DNA of 64,000 bases from Melastoma dodecandrum. Lineage: Eukaryota > Streptophyta > Magnoliopsida > Myrtales > Melastomataceae. This document shows, piece after piece, positions 10,001-19,265 of this stretch. Position numbers and translations under genes: made by a program. Position 1 is the first letter of the stretch. The number at the start of each line of letters is the position of its first letter. Below the pieces are notes generated by a model. The model saw nothing but the letters and a program-made list of their open reading frames with translations, did no database searches and was not told where the DNA came from. The stretch spans positions 3,410,001-3,474,000 of the forward strand of contig JARUPY010000473.1 in NCBI GenBank assembly GCA_029817715.1, in the 5' to 3' direction.

Positions 10001-10978
10001 GACTACACTCCTCTACGAGGAGATAAGCCCTGCGACTTCGATGCAGAGCAACGGCCCCTCGTGGGCTGTAACGTTCTTACCCTCCCTGCGGAGTTCGCCT
10101 GCAACAACAAGCCGGAGGCACCGGAAGGTAAAACTCTCGACTCTAGAGTCACTACATTTCCTTCTGGCTTCCCTCTGCACTGGTTGAGGAAACCATCAGA
10201 TCGTATGAAACAGCATATGCATTCGCTGTATATCTCAGCCACCTTTGATGGTGTTTTAGTGGGTCGAGTCTTAATAGACAATGGCGCCACTGTCAATGTT
10301 CTTCCCCTCGCCAAGTTTAGATTACTTGGGTACAAGCCTAGCGAGTTGGTGCGAACCGACGTAGCTGTAAGTGGCTTCAATGGGAGAAAATCCGAGTGCC
10401 TGGGTATATGCTCCGTGCGCCTAGGCGTCGGGAGACACGAGCAGGAAACTGCTTTCTTTGTAATCGATATAGCCCCTTCATTTAATGCGCTTTTAGGACG
10501 CGATTGGCTTCATAAGGCCGCCGCGATTCCATCTACTTTGCATAGGGAGTTAATCCTATGGCTTGACTCCGAAATAGAAATCGTTAAGGCTGATGAATAC
10601 TCCTGTTGTGACAAGGGTATTTTGCATGCAGAGACGTGTAAGACAGTCAAGGACCTTACTCTGGACCAGCGCTACAAGCTGGGAGACCCCACAGTCGGAC
10701 CCTTAGGTGAACCTTCAGGGAAGTTCGACTTCATCGTGAGCTATGGCACCTCTCACCCCAAGCCTGACGAAGGACCGATTGTGCCAACAGGGTGGGGGCC
10801 CGACTTCACAGACAAAGACATAGACGAGGTCCTGCAGAAGGTAGTCACGACTAAAGATGGAGGCGAAACGAACAACAGCCCAAGCGACGACCAGGGAGAA
10901 GCGCCTAAGAGCCAAGAGAGCACTGCGACGGAGTTGGAGCCCGATAGACTCCTACATGAAGGGATGTATGGACAGTGA
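7013..10978 (+). CDS. gag-pro: Gag-protease polyprotein of Tat element
   Basis: A 1,321-aa product forming the particle and processing the polyprotein. Residues about 320-420 fit the retrotransposon gag fold (FTWYASLPPGSI region). Two zinc-knuckle-like Cx2Hx4Hx4C motifs with identical spacing are at C557/H560/H565/C570 and C667/H670/H675/C680. A Cys-rich stretch (CQKC...CTACC) follows near 830-850. The aspartic protease has IDNGATVNVLP with catalytic D1089 (DNG in place of the retroviral DTG/DSG; as far as I recall a variant seen in Tat/Athila elements). Near the N-terminus a 60-bp unit (7,092-7,151 and 7,152-7,211) is duplicated with one mismatch, repeating 20 residues. The frame ends just before pol, which lies in another frame, so pol needs a frameshift, splicing or reinitiation. 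Confidence 0.9.
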   Translation: MPRNTRSTTQNPLDGENQELPPGMNLEAPALGGQAATNQSAFDSHAQAPALGGQAATNQSAFDSHAPSEFISRLEFHKELGSVRQDLTDMKGILMDVQTLIGRLSGTRDEERVRPRMREAPFRESTFMADARRTTQGSRNVTFERSDIRTNTLFEPGNLVPPSRPSSSRNQPTNTYWNEAEDFQEETDLGENFIPSHRPGKEPVIDATGDPYGLGSRGGNFREEPSSYTRNPASQTVGERSPYSPIRSTRPTAQAPVGGVPPDLREAITQVIEQVVPGIARRDDACLYRSPYPTYVDRDFPLPRGYKVPDFTRFSGEDEMTPLEHVARFTHQLGEAAGNDFWKLKLFPNSLTGDAFTWYASLPPGSIASWTQMQSMFVKTFARLDAPMSMFEVMRLKQANGEHPGQFLMKLRKALLRCSPPIPEKDQLLLALNALTIPFRKKLQGERFADLYDLARRAAEYYQLLTEEAQLTRAYQVDTYEVDVAEFVKGESTICDPLAKKNSKAKASQKNAEERKYSFDTDKVDAIFDWLHQRKRIRLKPGHRVPQTEREKNRNYCKWHGSFTHATKDCLSFRNIIQDLIESKELRFPEVDEVAVVDNNPFGDEVAIHTFDIFDAEVNLLEVINDSVVPSQDVQATGETLVANALMKRLAERGVFILPKGREKWLCHWHLNDTHTTDRCHTFKKYLLDSKTEEWYDLTPFEEAAMSLNTPQGSSHAFKSPPSADRRLASRGGRGGPQGHKGNGEAVARGTERPARRLEFIDSSGQRVIKQGYTRTTPVKEIKPVAEHKGEDQPQQAMNRRPRYASQTVDPQELRRGPPIAQFLDEKLLCQKCKLIAHNRILITQLCTACCVSYFLRLVDLSAKGEMLVKAARPEGSGNSNLNKPSNRPADNPVQVGYDPADGRFVEVSRLPFGSKKPRFVKALNPSSQWQKAERKITLPVRAQKRKERRLSHAQKKPRMTPVMPSFGGNHATGKQVTEPERVESTDYSEDPGSSFDYTPLRGDKPCDFDAEQRPLVGCNVLTLPAEFACNNKPEAPEGKTLDSRVTTFPSGFPLHWLRKPSDRMKQHMHSLYISATFDGVLVGRVLIDNGATVNVLPLAKFRLLGYKPSELVRTDVAVSGFNGRKSECLGICSVRLGVGRHEQETAFFVIDIAPSFNALLGRDWLHKAAAIPSTLHRELILWLDSEIEIVKADEYSCCDKGILHAETCKTVKDLTLDQRYKLGDPTVGPLGEPSGKFDFIVSYGTSHPKPDEGPIVPTGWGPDFTDKDIDEVLQKVVTTKDGGETNNSPSDDQGEAPKSQESTATELEPDRLLHEGMYGQ

Positions 10979-12980
10979 GGAGAAAGGTCATGCAGTCGCT
11001 GATATCCTACAGCGACTTCAGAAGCATGTTAGGACGACTAGGAAAGTAGGATGCCAGATAGGCAACGTCGATTTCGAAATTAGGCCATGTAATAACGTGG
11101 ACACCAATTTAGGTGGTGTCCAGAGTCGTGAGTCACTGATGATGCCATGTGACTCACTCGTAGGCGTTAATTTAGGCGAGGCATCGAGCCCTCGAATTGT
11201 TTTTATCAGTTCCTCGACGAATAAAGAACTTTTCCATTCTATCAAAGCTACTCTAGAAGAGTTTAAAGATTGTTTCGCTTGGGATTACACTGAGATGCCT
11301 GGCCTAGATCGCCGACTTGTGGAACACAAGTTACCAATCAAAACAGGATTTAAACCAGTCCAACAGGCGCCGAGGAGAATGACTCATGAAGTCACTCAAG
11401 CAGTATTTGAGGAAGTCAAAAAGCTCTTTAAAGCCCGATATATAAGGACATCGAGGTACACCGAATGGATATCCAGTATAGTTCCTGTCATTAAAAAGAA
11501 TGGTAAGATTAGGGTTTGCATCGACTTTAGAGACTTGAATCGTGCCACTCCAAAAGATGAGTACCCTATGCCCATCGCAGATGATTTAGTCGACAAGACT
11601 GCAGGGCACCAAATTATGTCCTTCATGGATGGTTTCTCAGGATATAACCAAATCTTCCTAGCCGAAGAGGATATCCATAAAACTGCGTTCAGATGTCCCT
11701 TAGGCATTTTCGAATGGGTAGTCATGCCATTCGGACTCAAAAACGCTGGGGCAACCTACCAACGGGCCATGAACGCTATATTTGATGCCTTAATTAGCAA
11801 AACGGTCGAAGTATACATAGACGATATAGTAGTCAAGTCGCGAGATGAGAAGTCACATGTTAATGACCTTAGAAATGCTTTCATTCAAATGAGAAAGCAT
11901 CAGCTCAAACTAAACCCTCTCAAATGTGCCTTCGGAGTCAGAGCAGGACATTTCCTAGGGTTCCTAGTTCATCAACGTGGTATAGAAGTCGACCAGAACA
12001 AAGTGAACGCCATTCAAAGATTGAACCCTCCGAGTAATAAGAAGCAGTTACAGGCTTTCTTAGGAAGGGTCAATTATCTAAGGCGATTTATTGGTAACGT
12101 CGCTGGACGGACAGAAGTTTTCTCAACCTTACTAAAGGCAAAGGGAAATTTTGTGTGGAGCGACAAACACCAAAAAGCATTTGAAGGCTTAAAGGAGTAC
12201 TTAATGAAACCGCCCGTGCTTGCCCCTCCTCGGATAGGAAAGCCTTATCTGCTTTACGTGGCAGCAACTGAATCAGTCATCGGTGCCATGTTAGCCCAAG
12301 AGACAGAGGACAAAACTGAGAGAGCAGTCTACTATCTGTCAAGACAACTAACTGCTACAGAAAAGCGCTATACAATTAAGGAGAAGTTATGCCTGTCAGT
12401 TTTTTATGCTGTTAAGAAGCTGAGACATTATATCGGATCCCAAGAGGTTCATGTTATTGCCAAGTCCCCAGTCATAAAATACTTTTTCGAAAGTCCCCTA
12501 TTGACCGGAAGAATTAGTAAATGGAGCTTGGTCCTATCCGCATACGATCTGCGTTTCAAACCTCAACAGTCGGTGAAAGGGCAGGCCTTAGCCGATTTCT
12601 TAGTGAACCACGATCCATCTACATCAATCGATCAAGAGGAATTCCTTGAGGATGTCTGGCAAGCTTGGTTTGATGGATCTTCGGCGAAATCCGGCGTAGG
12701 CATAGGCCTCCACGTACTTTCGCCACTAGGAAAGGACGTTCGCCTAGCATATCGTCTGTCGGCAACTCATACAAACAATGCGACTGAGTACGAAGCGTTG
12801 ATCACGCTCTTGAAGGAGTTATTAGCCTTGGGAGCCAGGAAAGCCAGAGTAATGGGAGACTCTCAACTGGTCATTAACCAGATGAACGGCGACTCTCTAT
12901 GTCAAGAGAAACTCGCACCCTATCATCAAGTCGCTCGAAGGCTAGTCGAGCGGTTCGAAGCAATTCTTTCCTTTTTGTAG
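10857..12980 (+). CDS. pol: Reverse transcriptase with two RNase H domains (pol, 5' part)
   Basis: Overlaps the end of gag-pro in a different frame; recognisable pol sequence begins near 10,970, so the overlap is probably not translated from the first ATG. The RT carries the catalytic YIDD (11,814-11,825). A gypsy-type RNase H follows (PYLLYVAATESV). Then comes a second RNase H with catalytic positions in FDGSS, TEYEAL and GDSQL. Dual RNase H is a Tat-lineage marker. The frame stops at 12,980 after a T-run, while the expected continuation (NTIANDLAQKAS, the last RNase H block) is in the next frame. A 1-bp indel near 12,960-12,980 therefore separates RNase H from integrase. I see no canonical slippery heptamer there. 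Confidence 0.85.
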   Translation: MEAKRTTAQATTREKRLRAKRALRRSWSPIDSYMKGCMDSEEKGHAVADILQRLQKHVRTTRKVGCQIGNVDFEIRPCNNVDTNLGGVQSRESLMMPCDSLVGVNLGEASSPRIVFISSSTNKELFHSIKATLEEFKDCFAWDYTEMPGLDRRLVEHKLPIKTGFKPVQQAPRRMTHEVTQAVFEEVKKLFKARYIRTSRYTEWISSIVPVIKKNGKIRVCIDFRDLNRATPKDEYPMPIADDLVDKTAGHQIMSFMDGFSGYNQIFLAEEDIHKTAFRCPLGIFEWVVMPFGLKNAGATYQRAMNAIFDALISKTVEVYIDDIVVKSRDEKSHVNDLRNAFIQMRKHQLKLNPLKCAFGVRAGHFLGFLVHQRGIEVDQNKVNAIQRLNPPSNKKQLQAFLGRVNYLRRFIGNVAGRTEVFSTLLKAKGNFVWSDKHQKAFEGLKEYLMKPPVLAPPRIGKPYLLYVAATESVIGAMLAQETEDKTERAVYYLSRQLTATEKRYTIKEKLCLSVFYAVKKLRHYIGSQEVHVIAKSPVIKYFFESPLLTGRISKWSLVLSAYDLRFKPQQSVKGQALADFLVNHDPSTSIDQEEFLEDVWQAWFDGSSAKSGVGIGLHVLSPLGKDVRLAYRLSATHTNNATEYEALITLLKELLALGARKARVMGDSQLVINQMNGDSLCQEKLAPYHQVARRLVERFEAILSFL

Positions 12981-14425
12981 GCCGGGAAGAAAACACAATC
13001 GCTAACGACCTAGCCCAAAAGGCTTCAGGATACAAGGCCAAAAGGGGAAGCGATTGTATCCCAGAAATAGCTTCCCACTTAGCTCCCCAAGGCGACGCGT
13101 TCACTCTGAATATAATGACAAGCGATAAAGATTGGAGGAGACCAATCACCGACTTCCTCTCCGACCCAACACAAAAGGCGAGCCAAAGAATCAAGACTCA
13201 GGCTTTGTCGTACACTCTTATAGATGGGGTACTTTATAGAAAGACCAAAGAAGGAGTCCTACTAAGATGCGTCGATTTAGACGAAGCGACCCCAATTATG
13301 TTGGAGACTCACCAGGGTTTATGCGGGTCTCACCAATCTGGCACCAAAATGTCTTGGACTATCCAAAGACATGGTTTTTACTGGCCATCAATGCTAAAGA
13401 ATTGCATAGAAATGGCTAGGGGGTGCCAAGAGTGTCAAAGACATGGTCCGGTGACAAGGGCCCCAGCGTCCGATTTAGTCTCAGTCATCAAATCTTGGCC
13501 GTTTAGGTCTTGGGCTTTAGATATAATCGGGGAGATTCACCCACACTCGAGTAAAGGCGATGCCTACATTCTAGTCGCTACTGACTACTTCACCAAGTGG
13601 GTCGAGGCTCAAGTATACCGGAAAATTGATCACAAAGAGGTGATCGATTTTCTCAGATCCTCCATCATTTATAGATTTGGGATTCCCCAGAATATCGTGG
13701 TAGATAATGGCACCGTTTTCAATAATGAGAAGGTGCGTGAATTCGCTGCTGAATTTAGCTTTTCAATCACTAATTCGACACCTTATTACCCCCAGTCGAA
13801 TGGACAAGCTGAAGCTACTAATAAGCTCATAAAGAATAACATTCAGAAAATGGTTGGTGCAAATCCAAGAAAATGGCACGAACTATTACAGGACACCTTG
13901 TGGGCTCTAAGAGTCACCAAGAGAGACAGCACAGGAGAAGCCCCTTTTTCGCTGGTATATGGGCAAGATGCTGTCCTACCTATTGAGATTCGATACAAGT
14001 CGCTCAGGGTAGCTCATCCTGACTTGCAAGACGAGGCAATGTACCTCGCTTTAGAAGAATTGGAGAAAAAGCGACTCGACGTAATAGACCGACTTGAGGT
14101 ACATAAGCAAAGAATTGCTAGATACTATAATAAAAAGGTTGTCCATAAGCGCTTCAAAGTGGGCGACTTGGTATGGAAGATGATCCTACCCCTTAAATCA
14201 AAAGACCAAGTCTTGGGTAAGTGGTCTCCTAATTGGGAAGGTCCATATGAAGTGTGCGAGACATACTCATCTAATACGTATCGACTTATGACCAGAGAAA
14301 AAGATAGGCATCCATTGAAGGTCAATGGTAAATATCTTAAATCCTACTGCGCGACTATCTGGGAAGCTCATCATAAAATCCTAAGACAAAGGACTCCATT
14401 AATTTGGGAAGCGCTTAATTCCTAA
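12960..14425 (+). CDS. int: Integrase (pol, 3' part, frameshifted)
   Basis: Starts in the frame after the break with the end of the second RNase H, then an integrase zinc-binding domain (H-x-H followed by CQEC), then the DDE core: D in ALDII, D in VVDNGT and E in GQAEATN, and a C-terminal chromo-like/GPY region (KVGDLVWKMI, GKWSPNWEGPY). It integrates the cDNA into the host genome. The nominal start codon at 12,899 lies inside the RNase H coding sequence in another frame and is unlikely to be used. All catalytic residues are present; only the upstream frameshift prevents a continuous pol. Confidence 0.85.
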
Positions 14426-14558
14426 GAAAATCGCGTTAGGCTTCAGTAACGCTGTTTGGAAGAATGAATTTAGCGTAGTGGGCAGGAATTCATTCGAGAC
14501 ATAAGACACTTGATTTGTTCAGTAAAGCAAAAAATAATCGAGTTGCATTGTTCTTTGG

Positions 14559-17500
14559 TTACAAGTCTAGACTCCATGACCCGCGAACTTCTCTAAAATC
14601 GAGGACAAGGGATTTACGAGCTCGTCGCTTTGCGTTCACCTTGTTTCGCTGGGCATAAAGGTCGACGACCTTTTCTCTATCCTTCTCAGCGTTGGCCTCC
14701 AGCTCCTCGATTTCTCGAGTATTGATCGACGCAAGCTGCCGAGTCAGGTCATTCTTCAGGTTCGTATAGAACTCTATCTGTCTCTCCGCCTCGGTCAGCT
14801 TCTCTTGCACATCGACCAAATGTTGGCGGGCGTCCTGTGCAGCTTTAGAGGCCTGCCCTCGAGCATCATTGATCGACCGAATCTTCGAGTCGGTCAAGTC
14901 GTAGGCGATCAGGTCGGCGTAGTAATCCTTCCAGCGAGTCCAATACGTCGACCTGAAGCTCTTGCAGGCCCCCAGTATTTCGTCCGTCACCCGAGGGGAT
15001 GCCTCGATCTCCTTCAACAGCTTCTGCATCTTCTCAAACTCGTCGACACTTAAGGGGTCAATGAGTAGAAGTCGGCAGAATTCGTCAATGTCCTGATGAA
15101 GCTTCACCCATGGGTCGACAGTCGAGGTCGCTGCAGCAGGAGCCTGCAGAATAAGAAATGAAATGTTGCTAAGACACAATGTCCCAAACAGTCAACACCT
15201 CCATGCAATCAAGTACTTACCTCTGAAGGTAGTAAATCCTCAGAACTTTCGCCTGAAGAAGTGGAGGGAGTAGGAGCCTTCTTGCGACCAGCAGTCGTCT
15301 TCACTCTCTTCGGGCGAGCCTGTGAAGTGTCACGGTTAGAATCGTGATAACAACGCCATACTTTGTGTGAAAGAAGAACACATACCATTGGTGGTGCAGG
15401 AGTGGGGGCTGAAGAAGAAGGGACGCCTTGTTCTTCCTCCTCTCGCATCGGCTGAGGTAGTGCCCCCTCCCGCGTCGACCGAGTTGAAGGATCGACTGAA
15501 ACCATAGCGGTCCCTTCTTGTAGCAAGGCTTCAGGAGCCTGCTCTTCCTAGAGTGGAGTGTAATAAAACTAAAGTTCATGTATGAACTAGGGTAATATAT
15601 CCTAGCAGGGAGTCGAGCTCACCTCGGCGGTCGAAGCCGTTGCACCCGTCTCGAACGCAACCAGAGTAGGCTGGTCACCACCTCCGGTTGACGCTTCGCC
15701 CTAGGCAATATAGTGCGGGTTAGATACAGAAGCTCAGGATGAATTAGAACCAGTAGAGCCATACCTCTGTAGCCGCTCCTCGAGCGACATCGACCGTCGC
15801 TAAGGTCGCAGGTACAATAGCAGATGATGAGCTCACTGGGGCCACCGCTGTTGGCGACCTCGAAGAAGAAGTCGCCGCTACGGTAGTCGGCGACTTAGGA
15901 AGAGGAGTCGCCACTGAAGCTGGTACCTTCACCAATCTCCTCCTCTGGGATAGAGACATCTCCTCAAGATCTCCTTTCTCGGTCGCCTTGCGCTTTGGAG
16001 CAGCCTTAGGTCGAGCATTAGCAGGGTCACCTGCGGCTGTTTCCCTGGAGCTCGCCACCTTAGCTTTCCCCTTGCCAGTCGACTTGAGTCTAGAAGGAGC
16101 GGGGGCAAGGGGAGCCTTAGGCTTTCCAGAGCCCTGAGGCATCATTGAGCCTGAAAAGGAGAAAGCTCACGATTAATACTAAGAACCCAATACTCTTAAA
16201 GTAAAGCTAAGCCTTTACCTCTCGCTTTGATATGTGCATCGCCCATGTAAAAGTCAGGTTCCTTGGAGACCTCCAAGAAATGCATCAAAGCCCGCAGCTC
16301 TTCATAAGTAGTCGACCACAGCACAGTGAAGAATTGCGTGGCGAAACAGGCAGAAGTACCAGATGGGAATTCTATCTGGGAGAGCTGCGCCTTGCTGTTG
16401 AGCAAGTCGAGGGTCTTCGGGGAGATCGGCTTGCACGAAATCCTCTTCATCCTATCCCCGCATAAGCCACCGGTAGGGTCAGCAAGTGGAACCGCTACGC
16501 CCTGGATGAACCCAAACTGCCTCGCACACAGCTGAGGGTTATAGGCTTCAAAGGTCAGGTAGCCGTCGAAGATGACTGGTAGGTCCCTGCGGGTCAATAC
16601 CCCATTCCAGAAGCCACGAGCAGCTTGGAGCTTAATTTCCTGAGCAAATGTCTTGCCACCTGGAAAGGGTGCCCAGTTGCGTCGATCTGCCCTGCCGAAG
16701 TCGACGATGTGCTTCATGTGGCCAGTGACCGATGTCATAAGCCATTGATCCTTCCGCTAGCAACACTGCTCCAAGATGGTCTCCCCATAGTAGGCCGACT
16801 CGAGGGGCGAAGCAGGGCCCTTGAACCCAGTCAATCCTGGCATCCACATAGCTGACCAAAGGTGAACTAACCAGAGTAATCCTCCTGCTGGATGTTTTGG
16901 AAACGGCTTGATCTGAGTCGTCGCTCTGTCCAGATCATGGTAAAGAAGACCCAAAATGAAGGGGGCCCAAGAGATTTCTTCATTGGTCTCCCTCAGAAAG
17001 TTGGCCACTGGATAAGAAGTGTGGCTGACCTTCTTCCCTGGGAAGCAATAGACAAACTTGCTTAACCAAGTGCTGAGGAACTCGACCTCTTCCCGGGCGC
17101 CAAAGCACTCGGTCGACAACTTCTCATCTGGCTCTTTGCCTGCTGAGGCCATTTTCAAATGCCTGCTTACCACCTCCATGTACTGAAGGGCGCCCTTCGG
17201 ATTAATATCGCCTGCCAGGGAGTATTGGCGAACAGGGAGGCTATTGACTTTGCACCTGGCCAAAATCTTCACATCTGCCAAGGTAATAGACATGGGACCC
17301 TCCGGGAAATAGAAGCAATTGACTGAGGAGTTCCAGAAAGGCAGCATAGCCGAGCAGACGCTAGGATCACAGTTCTTGTCTGCCACAGACATCCTAAAGA
17401 ACCTCAGAATTTTCTGACTCCTAAACCTCTCTGTGAAGTGCTCCTCCCACATCTCGAGCCATTCCACCATCTCAGATTTAGACGAAGAAGGAAAACACAG

Positions 17501-17725
17501 GAAGGATCCCTGACCTTCCCAGTTGAGTGGATCGACGAAGTTGGGATGGCAGATCGGGATGGGCTTCTCGGTGACGAGATAGTTGAGCGGCACTGTCCCC
17601 GGGAAGAGACGCTCCGGCAGGATGGGTCCGAGGGTGACGCCCGATCCCTGATCCTCTGTGACCGGAATGGGTCCGGTTGGCCCCGCACGCTGATTATGGA
17701 CCTCGAAAGCCTGGAAAGTCGACAT
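14559..17725 (-). CDS. Antisense spliced gene: plant mobile domain protein with coiled coil
   Basis: Six exons on the minus strand keep one frame: 17725-16219, 16150-15765, 15700-15623, 15547-15386, 15319-15221, 15143-14559. All five introns are GT-AG. The product is about 938 aa. Exon 1 encodes a plant mobile domain (PMD, the aminotransferase-like domain of MAIN/MAIL1 and of many transposons): residues about 60-400, with FWNSSVNCFYFPEGPMSITL and a later RQFGFIQGVAVP block. Exons 2-5 encode a low-complexity Pro/Ser/Ala linker with basic nuclear-localisation-like patches (RPKRVKTTAGRKK). Exon 6 encodes a coiled coil (about residues 837-922). Codon 323 is TAG (16,757-16,759), the only interruption. 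Extra antisense ORFs in Tat elements are known; the function is unknown. ATG 17,725 was chosen as the first ATG downstream of the TATA box in frame. Confidence 0.8.
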
Positions 17726-17860
17726 CTTTTTAAGGATCGGAAGAGTGTTAAGAAGGAAGACGAAGAGTTTTCCGGGAAGCGAGGGTTTTCTAGTTTCTTG
17801 GAGAAGATGAAGAAGTGTTGAGCAAGGAAGAAAAGTGCGGGAAAAGGACGATGACTCTCC

Positions 17861-17869
17861 TTTATATAG
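17861..17869 (-). promoter_or_regulatory. TATA box of the antisense PMD gene
   Basis: The minus strand reads CTATATAAAGG about 135 bp upstream of the PMD ATG, between that ATG and the polypurine tract. Its position fits an independent promoter transcribing away from the 3' LTR, in convergence with gag-pol. Confidence 0.65.
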
Positions 17870-17908
17870 GGTATGATTTTTGCTGAGTCGGCGTAGCCAA
17901 CCCAGCAT

Positions 17909-17922
17909 AAAAGGGGGGCTTA
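17909..17922 (+). other. Polypurine tract
   Basis: AAAAGGGGGG followed by CTTA directly precedes the 3' LTR; this is the plus-strand primer site. Confidence 0.85.
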
Positions 17923-18880
17923 TGTTGACATGGCAATTAATTCTGGGCCTGGGTTTAGAACAGAAACCCAGTAATCCCTCAAGTCATACTCCGAGTCGGC
18001 CCAAGATACAGTCGTCTAGGCCGATTCATGACAAAGTCGACTAGGTCGACTCATGACGAAGTCGACTAGGTCGACTTATGAACGGGGTCGACTAGGTCGA
18101 CTCACAATGAAGGAGTGTGGTGATCAAAGTCAACCAAGATGACTCAACAGTAGCTAGGCCTACTAGTAGGGCCAAGTCGACGGAATTCTGGATAAGTCGA
18201 CCAAGTCGGTCGTAGTCTGTACAGTCAAGTCGACAGGGTTGGAATAAATTTATCACATTTGTTAAGGATCGTAACTGATCCTATTATCCAGGAACGTGAT
18301 CCCAAAGATCAAGGAGGTTGTTCAAACACTCCCACGATGTTAGGGATCACGATCTGCAATACGATCTATCTGTTACGTGTTAAACACGTACAAATCCTCT
18401 ATAAATAGCAAAGGAGTATTTCAAGACAAAGGGTACGACCACACACAGCCAAAACACTGAAGTTTGTTCGTCAACTTTAGGAAATTAGATACCTCGACCC
18501 GGTTTGTAGGTCAACCTCCCTCCGCCAGCAGAGTGAGCTCGTAGGGCCTTTGCCGTCAACCCCCTCCAGCGACACCACCGACGGAGTGAGCTCGTAGGGC
18601 CTTCGTCACAGCCTCCCGCCAGCGACCACCACCGACGGAGCGAGCTTCTAAGGCCTTTGTCACAAGTTCTTCACCGTCACGGATTTCCACATCGTCATCA
18701 ATACTTGCGCTCTTTTTCCATTTTTTAATGGCTGTAAGCCCTGTTTCCTTTATTCATTAAGATTGTAAGACTTGCATTTGATTTCAATAAAATTGTGCAT
18801 CTTCTTACTGGCGACCACAATATAACTACCGTGAGTCCATTGCCAAATATTTCCAACGTGATCCGTTTCGTGCGTGAACA
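17923..18880 (+). repeat. 3' LTR (958 bp)
   Basis: By eye identical to the 5' LTR except for one missing T in the T-run before CCATTTTTTAATGG. It ends GTGAACA and is followed by the CGACC duplication (18,881-18,885). Confidence 0.95.
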
Positions 18881-19265
18881 CGACCGTGCGATGTTTAGGC
18901 GTTGTCCCTATTTGAGGTTGAGTTCTGAAGTCGGTGATGCTCCGTTCAAGCAGCGTGACATGGGCAATGCCATTTGGGCTCAAAGGGGTTCCCCGTTGTT
19001 GACGCCTTATTGCTACTTGCCGCGGCAGTGGGCTGAAAGAAGGCGCGATGAGAACTCCAAGTGTCCGTTGTTGTTGTCGAGGAAAGAGGCCGAGGTGTTG
19101 GTCGGGTCCGAGTTGGCGTGGAGGGGTTCCTTCTACGAGCAGAACTTACCCTGGTTGTTGGCATTTCGGAGACAGCGGTTCGAAAGGAGGCCGGAGAAAG
19201 ATGGAGCCACTCACTTCGAAGAAGAACCGGAGAGGAAGTGGAGAAGGGGTCGTTTTATTTTTTAA

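Larger units (their letters stand above)
6027..18880 (+). mobile_element. Complete Tat/Ogre-type Ty3/gypsy retrotransposon with an antisense gene
   Basis: A 12.85-kb element bounded by LTRs that start TGTTGAC and end GTGAACA, with a perfect 5-bp target duplication. Order: 5' LTR, PBS (TGGCGACCACAGTGGGA from 6,992), gag-protease, RT-RNase H, second RNase H plus integrase, an antisense spliced gene, polypurine tract (17,909-17,922), 3' LTR. A second RNase H domain after the first, a tRNA-Arg-like PBS and extra genes between integrase and the 3' LTR are known hallmarks of the Tat lineage. The LTRs differ, as far as I can see, only by one T in a T-run, so the insertion is very recent. The coding frames are nearly intact but carry a frameshift near 12,960-12,980. 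Confidence 0.95.

Noticed and set aside
12899..12960. ATG at 12,899 as integrase start
   Set aside because: It lies within RNase H coding sequence in another frame; the resulting residues are nonsense until the frameshift point.
12960..12985. Programmed -1 frameshift between RNase H and integrase
   Set aside because: No XXXYYYZ heptamer in the zero frame; a single indel in the T-run explains it better.
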